From Pseudomonadales bacterium (GTDB lineage Bacteria; Pseudomonadota; Gammaproteobacteria; Pseudomonadales; Pseudohongiellaceae): a stretch of DNA of 12,711 nucleotides. Under the pieces are notes generated by a model. It searched no databases, was not told where the DNA came from, and saw only the letters and a program-made list of their open reading frames with translations. Location of the stretch: assembly GCA_022360535.1 (NCBI GenBank), contig JAKSCP010000170.1, positions 1-12,711 of the forward strand, given 5' to 3'. Positions within the stretch are counted from its first letter, which is position 1. Each line of letters begins with the position of its first letter. Below are positions 7,439 to 12,711 of the stretch, one piece after another. Made by a program: the position numbers and the translations under genes.

Positions 7439-7446
7439 CCGTAGGC

Positions 7447-9297
7447 TTAAGGTATCTGAACCGAGGCTCCCCCTACTGGTAGAGAATCTGCGAATACACG
7501 AAGCTGCGTTCGGCCAGATTCATAGGCTTCTCTAAAGGCGGAAGACATGAAGTACTCGCCGGAGACAGACAGCGACTGTGGTGGCAAAAGATTGTGCACA
7601 ATGGAACCGGATTTCTCTTCGTCCTCCACAATCGCAAGCGTGACCGAGTAAAGTTCGGCCTCCGAGCCAGGACCCACAACCAGCGAATAACTGACAACAT
7701 TTCTTACCTGGTTGAATTCCAGAACAGCTTCGAATTGAATTCCAGCCTGGTCAAACGACAGCGCTGTGACTTGTGCTTGCGGCGCCTGACCGTCTTCCAA
7801 TGCTGGTGTAGTGGAAGGAGCTCGACGCGGAGAATTTGCCTGCTCATAGGCATTGGCAATCGCCAACAATTTGGCATCGGCGAACTCTTTCCCCAGCAAC
7901 TCCAAGCCTATGGGAAGATCGCTTGCCGAAAAACCAACGGGCATAGACAGAGCAGGTAATCCTGTATTGGCCGAGAGACTACAATGGCTTCCGGTTTGAG
8001 GATCACCAACCTGAACAGGTAGTTGCGACACGGTGGGATAAGCGATGGCGTCCAGTCCGTGAACCTCCATGATGCTAAGCACCTGTTCTTTGAACAAGAC
8101 ACGCGCCTCCTGTCGTGTCTGGTAATCGTCACCCTCCGCTTCAAACTCGGCACTGCGCTGTAGTGCTCCGCCGACAGCCTGATGATAGAGACCGTCATTT
8201 ATAACATCCTGCAGACTGCCAATTGCGTCACTGCCAAACTCCGCCAAATAACTGTTCAGATCATCTCTGAATTCTTGTGTGATCAGACGCGACGCCGCCA
8301 CGGATTCGTCCAGGTCCGGGATTTCTACCTCAACTATCTCGACTCCTTGAGACTCATACCACTCCAGTGCTTCATCGATGCGGCTGCTAACAGCGCCGGA
8401 GGTGTTCTCAAAAAATTCTGCGAGTTTGCCTATACGTAGTTCGGCCAAATTTACATTGTCCAGGTTAGTCACAAAGTTAAGCGGGGGTTGATCCCTTACG
8501 ATTTCAGTAGCTTGATCTCTGTTATCAAAACCTGACACCACATCCAGAACGATGGCCAGATCTTCAGCGGAACGAGCCAATGGCCCGGCGACATCTTGCG
8601 AATGAGAAAGAGGCATCACGCCATAGATGCTGGATAGCCCCTTGGTTGGCCTGAGACCTATGAGGTTATTAAATGAAGAAGGGATTCGAATCGATCCGCA
8701 GGTATCGGAGCCCAAACCGATGGCGCCAAGACTCGCAGCGACCGCTGCGCCCGTACCACCGCTGGACCCGCCAGGCACCCGGCGAATGTCGTAGGGATTC
8801 AGGGTTTGGCCAAACAGTGACCCAACAGTCGTAATACCGTAAGCGTATTCATGCAGATTAGTTTTTGCCAGGACAATCGCACCAGCCGCGATGAGCTTGT
8901 CGATCTGGGTGGCATTGGCATTGGGGTGAAATCCCGCCAACGCAACGGAACCTCCACTGGTAGGCAGCCCCACTGTGTTGTAGTTGTCTTTGACTAGTAT
9001 TGGAATTCCGTGCAGAGCGCTACGCGGACCAGTTGCTCTACGTTCCGAATCCAGTGCTCTCGCCTGCAACAGGGCTTCTGGGTTAATTCGAACAATACTA
9101 TTGAGTGCGGGCCCGTTCTTGTCGTAAGCCTCAATTCGCACCAGATACTGCTCCACTAATTGCTCAGAGCTTACCCGCCCTGCGGCCATCGCCGCCTGCA
9201 TCTCGGAAATACTGGCTTCGAAGACGTTAAAGGTGTCCTGTGCAACCGCCTTGAACGAAATCAGAATCAGTGTGAGTGGTAGCCAAAAGTGTCGCAT
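7447..9297 (-). CDS. Exported amidase-signature hydrolase with extra C-terminal domain
   Basis: 616 residues from ATG at 9297 (a TTG at 9327 would add ten). Residues 1-20 (MRHFWLPLTLILISFKAVAQ) are a signal peptide, unusual for this mostly cytoplasmic family. The amidase-signature domain spans about 25-490 with the full Ser-cisSer-Lys triad: K103 in LVKDNYN, S178 in PGGSSGG, S202 in GSDTCGSIRIP. The spacings (75 and 24 residues) equal those of fatty-acid amide hydrolase. The enzyme should hydrolyse an amide in the periplasm or outside; the substrate is unknown. Roughly 110 extra residues (about 505-616) form a beta-rich domain (VSYSLVVGPGSEAELYSVTL, EKSGSIVHNLLPP, GRTQLRVFADSLPVGG) that resembles a CHRD domain. 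The ribosome-binding site is moderate (AGG, 8 bases before ATG). The gene converges on the protease gene with 8 bp between stops. Confidence 0.92.
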   Translation of the reverse strand: MRHFWLPLTLILISFKAVAQDTFNVFEASISEMQAAMAAGRVSSEQLVEQYLVRIEAYDKNGPALNSIVRINPEALLQARALDSERRATGPRSALHGIPILVKDNYNTVGLPTSGGSVALAGFHPNANATQIDKLIAAGAIVLAKTNLHEYAYGITTVGSLFGQTLNPYDIRRVPGGSSGGTGAAVAASLGAIGLGSDTCGSIRIPSSFNNLIGLRPTKGLSSIYGVMPLSHSQDVAGPLARSAEDLAIVLDVVSGFDNRDQATEIVRDQPPLNFVTNLDNVNLAELRIGKLAEFFENTSGAVSSRIDEALEWYESQGVEIVEVEIPDLDESVAASRLITQEFRDDLNSYLAEFGSDAIGSLQDVINDGLYHQAVGGALQRSAEFEAEGDDYQTRQEARVLFKEQVLSIMEVHGLDAIAYPTVSQLPVQVGDPQTGSHCSLSANTGLPALSMPVGFSASDLPIGLELLGKEFADAKLLAIANAYEQANSPRRAPSTTPALEDGQAPQAQVTALSFDQAGIQFEAVLEFNQVRNVVSYSLVVGPGSEAELYSVTLAIVEDEEKSGSIVHNLLPPQSLSVSGEYFMSSAFREAYESGRTQLRVFADSLPVGGASVQIP

Positions 9298-9384
9298 GGG
9301 ATTTGCCTGTGGGTTGTTATTCTTCAATACCGTTTTTAAAGCGCTGCCCTATCCTAATACATTTCTGCTTGTAGCTGTTTGCGG

Positions 9385-9468
9385 TTAGCTCAGGGCTATC
9401 TATTATCAGCTCAAGGCTATCTATTATCAGCTCAGGGCTGTCTATTAGTTGCTCAGGGCTGTGTCGGA
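9385..9468. repeat. Four tandem 21-bp repeats
   Basis: Four consecutive units of 21 bp start at 9385, 9406, 9427 and 9448. Each carries the core GCTCARGGCT, followed in the first three by a CTATTA end. The first three differ at only a few positions; the fourth diverges at its 3' end. The stop codon of the upstream DUF6498-like gene (TGA at 9453-9455, minus strand) lies inside the fourth unit, and every unit repeats that CCTGA or CTTGA. The array lies 88-171 bp upstream of the amidase start. It may be a slippage-derived duplication of the gene end, or a set of binding sites spaced two helical turns apart. Confidence 0.85.
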
Positions 9469-10757
9469 TTGCCATGTTCCTTGAGATGGGCACGCAGGTC
9501 GGCGCTGAGTTTCAATACGATAAGCAACAACAATGCCGGCAACGCAGTTTCCAGCAGCATGACCAGAAAGCCGCCGAATATGATTGTGATGTGCATGATA
9601 ATTATGCGCTTATAGGGTTGTCCCATCTGTGCGCCCACATTTCTGCCGATGTACTCGTGACGCCCACGGAAGTTGGTGAAATAGGAAATCCCATGACTGA
9701 GGAAAAAACCCAAGAGTGCTGGCGCAAGTCGCAACATATCCGCAACTAACTCGCTGATGGAGATGTCTGCACCTTCGGCCAGGTTATCGCCAAAGAATGC
9801 ATAGATAAACAATAGATGACCCACCATGAACCCACCGTAGTGGCCAACAAAGAAAGGACCGTAAAACAGAATTGCCCAACTGGCGAGCTGCGCCATCTTT
9901 AACAAATTGTAAAATCCGATCACGGCGCTCTCGGCCCAGAAGAGCAACATGATCTCGCCAATTTCCCAATCCAGAAACAAGATTCCAAACAGCGGGAACA
10001 GATTGGCCGCGATGAGTGCCAGACTCGACATCGAATGCCAGCGAATACTCTCTTCTTGTGCGAAGGGATCTAGTGTGGCGTGCTGAATCTCCGCTTTCTC
10101 CTTTCCCACTGGTGCAATTTCTACTTTGGGTAATTGCGGCAAGGGATCATTGCTCTGCGGAAACAACTGCTCAAGCCGATCCAGCATCTGCTGTGCCTGT
10201 GCACCACCGATGGCGGACCCGAACCCGATAGTGTCACCGGCATAGTCAAAAGCCAGATGCTCTCCACGCCACCCTGTTCCGGTCACTTCGTCTGGTTGCT
10301 GGCGACGGAAATTCCGGATCAACGCGGGCGAGTAACGGGCACCAAAACCAAACATGGGGAAGCCTATGCGTAGAATCAATTCTGAGTCTTTGACGGCAAG
10401 AGTTTCTCGCCCAAACGTAACTGCCAGAAAAACAGCGGCCAGAATAAACACACCAACCGACCACCCTAGCGCCCAAAACAAACCAAAGAGGAACGCTACC
10501 AGAGAAAACAGATTGTCTTCCAATTGCCCTGTAACGCCACCCACGACGCTCAACAGAGGTAGAGCAAAGATTGCTAGAAAAACACCGGAGATTAGAATAA
10601 CCACGGGAGAACGACGAAATGGCAGCACCACCGAGTAGTCACTTCCCATAGGAAACTGCGGACCAATGGCTATACCGAAACGAGGCGCAAGCTGCCCCAA
10701 CGCCTGCATACGTTTACGCTTCGCTGCAAACCGATTGGGTTTTCGGGGATTATTCAT
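9453..10757 (-). CDS. Membrane protein with PH-like region and DUF6498-like domain
   Basis: 434 residues from ATG at 10757, with AGG 5 bases upstream (GTG at 10763 would add two). A basic N-terminus (NPRKPNRFAAKRKRMQ) is followed by two hydrophobic stretches at about 53-75 and 85-115. A soluble stretch (about 116-200) begins TFGRETLAVKDSELILRIGF and includes HLAFDYAGDTIGFG, resembling a bacterial PH-like domain. After a linker, residues about 240-425 form a second membrane unit with several helices and the motifs LLFWAESAVIGFYNLLKM, FFVGHYGGFMVGHLLF, FLSHGISYFTNF and PYKRIIIMHITIIFGG, which match my recollection of DUF6498. The conserved histidines and aromatics in these helices could bind a metal or cofactor, but no function is known. 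The gene is preceded by a terminator, so it probably has its own promoter; I see no clear one. Confidence 0.8.
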   Translation of the reverse strand: MNNPRKPNRFAAKRKRMQALGQLAPRFGIAIGPQFPMGSDYSVVLPFRRSPVVILISGVFLAIFALPLLSVVGGVTGQLEDNLFSLVAFLFGLFWALGWSVGVFILAAVFLAVTFGRETLAVKDSELILRIGFPMFGFGARYSPALIRNFRRQQPDEVTGTGWRGEHLAFDYAGDTIGFGSAIGGAQAQQMLDRLEQLFPQSNDPLPQLPKVEIAPVGKEKAEIQHATLDPFAQEESIRWHSMSSLALIAANLFPLFGILFLDWEIGEIMLLFWAESAVIGFYNLLKMAQLASWAILFYGPFFVGHYGGFMVGHLLFIYAFFGDNLAEGADISISELVADMLRLAPALLGFFLSHGISYFTNFRGRHEYIGRNVGAQMGQPYKRIIIMHITIIFGGFLVMLLETALPALLLLIVLKLSADLRAHLKEHGNPTQP

Positions 10758-10827
10758 TGGCACCTATCCAGGCAATCAAGCAGCTGCAATCGGCAATCTA
10801 GCAAAATGATTGATCTCAAAAACGCAA

Positions 10828-10859
10828 AAAGGATCGACTGATTCATCAATCGATCCTTT
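10828..10859 (-). terminator. Intrinsic terminator of the cystine transporter-RidA operon
   Basis: The arms AAAGGATCGA (10828-10837) and TCGATCCTTT (10850-10859) pair perfectly, and an inner TGAT/ATCA (10839-10848) extends the hairpin past one C-A mismatch. Read on the minus strand, the hairpin is followed by TTTTTGCGTTTTT, a good U-tract. It lies about 75 bp beyond the RidA stop codon and should end transcription from that operon. Confidence 0.85.
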
Positions 10860-10876
10860 CCGTTTCAAGCAACTTT

Positions 10877-10912
10877 TCGTTTACCGCTTGCGAGTCGTTT
10901 ACTGCTTGTGGG
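10877..10912. repeat. Tandem duplication of an 18-bp unit
   Basis: TCGTTTACCGCTTGCGAG (10877-10894) is followed directly by TCGTTTACTGCTTGTGGG (10895-10912), with three mismatches. It lies between the RidA stop codon and the terminator, in the 3' untranslated region of the operon, and encodes nothing evident. Confidence 0.7.
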
Positions 10913-10934
10913 TCATACGAAGTTCGCTGCCCAT

Positions 10935-11405
10935 TTAAGGCATGCGTGCGGCTCGAATCTCTATTTCGACTAACCAGCCATCAACAACCAGATCAGCTAT
11001 CTCTACAAATGATCGAACAGGCTTATTGGGATTCTCGTCTGTACCGAAAAACTGTGCGTATCCGGCATTGAAACCCGCAAAGTCCAATCCGTCTTCACCA
11101 GCCACTGCAAACGCACGAACCTGAACGATATCGCCCATGGACCAGCCTTGCGACTCCAGCGTTTCCTTAAAGCGAGAGAACGTATTGACAGTCTGTTGCT
11201 CCATATCACCCCAGGAGCCATCCGGTAAAGGTCTGGCACCTGAACCTGAAAGGTACATAGTCTCTGCACCAGGGGGAATGGTTATCGAGGTATAGAAATA
11301 AGTGCCTTCATTGTTGCGAGTGATTTCTTGGGCGTAACTGACTGCAAACAATCCCGAGCAAAGCGCTACGAGTAAGGCAGCTATTTTTGTTTTATGGTTT
11401 AACAT
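10935..11405 (-). CDS. Exported RidA/YjgF-family protein
   Basis: 156 residues from ATG at 11405, which has a strong ribosome-binding site (AAGGAG, 5 bases upstream). Residues 1-25 (MLNHKTKIAALLVALCSGLF, then AVSYA) are a signal peptide cleaved before QEI, so the protein is probably periplasmic. The rest is a full RidA fold ending in PVRSFVEIADLVVDGWLVEIEIRA. R131 matches the catalytic arginine (R105 of E. coli TdcF/RidA) and E147 the conserved glutamate, which suggests it may keep imine/enamine deaminase activity. Cytoplasmic RidA removes 2-aminoacrylate and related imines; a secreted form must act on something else, or on imines made outside. The gene follows the cystine-transporter gene by 37 bp on the same strand and is closed by a terminator, so the two form an operon. 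The frame extends upstream to 11513, but that would overlap the transporter and hide the signal peptide. Confidence 0.9.
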   Translation of the reverse strand: MLNHKTKIAALLVALCSGLFAVSYAQEITRNNEGTYFYTSITIPPGAETMYLSGSGARPLPDGSWGDMEQQTVNTFSRFKETLESQGWSMGDIVQVRAFAVAGEDGLDFAGFNAGYAQFFGTDENPNKPVRSFVEIADLVVDGWLVEIEIRAARMP

Positions 11406-11442
11406 TACTTCTCCTTTATATATTCCCTTCAGAGCGGAATAG

Positions 11443-12711
11443 TTAGTTCTCTTGCAAATTTTGTTGCGCGATATTGGGTGAGTCACTGGGCGCATCCTGC
11501 TGCACGTTCTCACCGAGTAACCGCGTGGTTACCATTCCTGTGGTAATGGCACCATTTACGTTGAGGGCAGTGCGAGCCATATCAATCAAGGGCTCAATCG
11601 AAATCAGTAAGGCTGCAACTGTTACCGGGAAGCCCATCGCAGGCAACACAACCAGCGCGGCATTAGTTGCGCCTCCCCCTACTCCCGCAATGCCAAAGGA
11701 ACCGATGGCGATGATGATCAGCAAACTCATGATGAATCCGATGTTGATATCGACTCCCATGGTAGGAGCCACCATGACTGCCAACATGGCAGGATAAATT
11801 CCGGCGCAGCCATTCTGGCCAATCGTGGCGCCGAAAGACGCCGAAATATTTGCAATGGGCGCTGGCACCTTCAAGTCTTCGATCTGTGCCTTGATAGTTA
11901 AGGGAATAGTTGCTGCTGAGCTGCGGGTCACAAAAGCAAACGTCAGCACTGGCCAGACTTTCTGGAAATAAGTTTTTACATTGGCCCCAATCATCGCAAT
12001 AAAAATGCCATGAATAACAAACATGATGGCGATTGCTATATAGGAGGCAACTACAAATCCAATCAAGGTGGCGATGGCATCACCATCAGAGTTAGCAATG
12101 ACTCTTGTCATCAAGGCCAACACACCGTAAGGAGTCAGGCTGATCACCAGCTTCACCAGGCGCATGATCACTGCCTGAGTGGTATCCACAAAGCCTTTAA
12201 TACGCGATGCATGAGCTTCGTTTTCCTGACTCACTAACAAAGCAGCGATACCTATCAGCGTACCGAACAAGGCCACTGAAATAATCGAGGTAGGATTAGC
12301 TTCAGACAAGTCTCTAAAAATATTGCGCGGTACTGCATCGACCAATAGTTGGGAAATGCTGCGATCGGTGGCCAGGCGAGATTCCAGTACTTCCGCCCGA
12401 GCCAGTTCTCTGGCACCACTGGCCAGTTCTCCCGCATTGAGTCCAAACGCACTCGCCAGTGCGATACCTACCAGGGCAGCAATCATGGTTGTCACGATAA
12501 GCAAGCCAACTACAGAGCCACCGATCTTCCCCAGTGACTTGATCTCTTCAACCTTCAATACCGACGCCACCATGGTGATCAGCACCAACGGTGTGATAAT
12601 CATGCGCAGAAGATTGACGTAGGAGTTAGCAACTACATTGGTCCACACCAGTGTTTCCGTGGCTACAAAAAAAAAAAAAAAAAAAACGAACTGCAGATAG
12701 AATCCGAAGAC
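11443..12711 (-). CDS. tcyP: L-cystine:cation symporter of the TcyP/YdjN type (5' end missing)
   Basis: The frame is open from the right edge to TAA at 11443, giving 422 visible residues; whole family members are about 460, so some 40-50 N-terminal residues lie outside. It belongs to the dicarboxylate/amino acid:cation symporter family (glutamate-transporter fold). Diagnostic motifs are YVNLLRMIITPL near the start, TRSSAATIPLTI at about 262-273, and SFGATIGQNGCAGIYPAML at about 292-310. The last two are very close to E. coli YdjN, a sodium- or proton-driven L-cystine importer, so the assignment is specific. An internal GTG at 12648 is not the true start. The 20-base A-run at 12667-12686 encodes six phenylalanines just before WTNVVANSYV; it keeps the frame but is suspect. 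The hydrophilic C-terminal tail (NVQQDAPSDSPNIAQQN) is probably cytoplasmic. RidA follows in the same operon. Confidence 0.9.
   Translation of the reverse strand, partial: VFGFYLQFVFFFFFFVATETLVWTNVVANSYVNLLRMIITPLVLITMVASVLKVEEIKSLGKIGGSVVGLLIVTTMIAALVGIALASAFGLNAGELASGARELARAEVLESRLATDRSISQLLVDAVPRNIFRDLSEANPTSIISVALFGTLIGIAALLVSQENEAHASRIKGFVDTTQAVIMRLVKLVISLTPYGVLALMTRVIANSDGDAIATLIGFVVASYIAIAIMFVIHGIFIAMIGANVKTYFQKVWPVLTFAFVTRSSAATIPLTIKAQIEDLKVPAPIANISASFGATIGQNGCAGIYPAMLAVMVAPTMGVDINIGFIMSLLIIIAIGSFGIAGVGGGATNAALVVLPAMGFPVTVAALLISIEPLIDMARTALNVNGAITTGMVTTRLLGENVQQDAPSDSPNIAQQNLQEN
12667..12686. repeat. Homopolymer run of 20 A (T on the coding strand)
   Basis: Twenty consecutive A bases lie inside the 5' part of the cystine-transporter gene, 25 bases from the window edge. 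On the coding strand they give six TTT codons plus two flanking bases. Nothing else in the window approaches this length of homopolymer. It is either a sequencing, assembly or gap-fill artefact, or a slippage-prone tract. Confidence 0.95.

Noticed and set aside
9385..9468. The repeat array as a possible CRISPR.
   Set aside because: The units are directly adjacent with no unique spacers, and no cas gene is near.
9379..9615. A plus-strand reading frame starting with a repeated seven-residue unit (AQGYLLS type).
   Set aside because: It only reflects the 21-bp tandem repeat, then runs antisense through the conserved DUF6498-like gene; no ribosome-binding site or family match.
11406..11513. An N-terminal extension of the RidA gene.
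   Set aside because: It would overlap the cystine-transporter gene and bury the signal peptide; ATG at 11405 has a strong AAGGAG.
12255..12648. GTG at 12648 as the true start of the transporter, implying a truncated or broken gene.
   Set aside because: The frame remains open through the A-run to the window edge, and the residues there (VFGFYLQ) continue the family pattern.

Overview
The window is an ordinary-looking chromosomal segment of a Gram-negative bacterium. It is most likely a gammaproteobacterium, since the best family matches are a ZntR-type regulator, an SO_0444-type permease and a TcyP/YdjN-type cystine carrier. An aquatic or marine lineage is plausible but not proven. Base composition looks near 50% GC throughout. 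Twelve protein genes are supported; no rRNA, tRNA, CRISPR array, insertion sequence or phage gene was seen. Many genes use GTG or TTG, or have an ATG a few codons inside the longest frame, so several starts are judgement calls.

Left part (1-2297, all minus strand). A metal-resistance module comes first: a ZntR-like MerR regulator whose stop codon overlaps by one base the start of an SO_0444-type Cu/Zn efflux permease that runs off the left edge. Its promoter (682-712) has the 19-bp spacer and central inverted repeat typical of MerR-activated promoters. Upstream lie an alpha/beta-hydrolase carboxylesterase and a small MscS-type mechanosensitive channel, probably co-transcribed.

Middle part (2427-7438). 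A small exported beta-rich protein converges on a SulP anion transporter that carries STAS and cyclic-nucleotide-binding domains. After a roughly 360-bp gap come two tightly linked plus-strand genes: a secreted protein of unknown function and a matrixin-type zinc metalloprotease with two pre-peptidase C-terminal (PPC) domains. They are 2 bp apart and look like a two-gene operon. The pair is the best candidate here for a system not yet described, because the protease has no visible prodomain and the partner has a pattern that could be an OB/NTR-like fold.

Right part (7447-12711, all minus strand). In transcription order: a TcyP/YdjN-type L-cystine symporter (5' end beyond the window, with a suspicious run of 20 A/T bases near the edge), an exported RidA-family protein 37 bp downstream, a clear intrinsic terminator, a membrane protein that joins a PH-like region to a DUF6498-like domain, a 21-bp tandem repeat array, and an exported amidase-signature hydrolase with an extra C-terminal domain.

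Taken together the segment is rich in envelope functions: metal efflux, osmotic release, anion and cystine transport, and secreted hydrolases. The cystine carrier plus RidA pair, and the matrixin plus partner pair, are the two places where gene neighbours most clearly suggest joint function.
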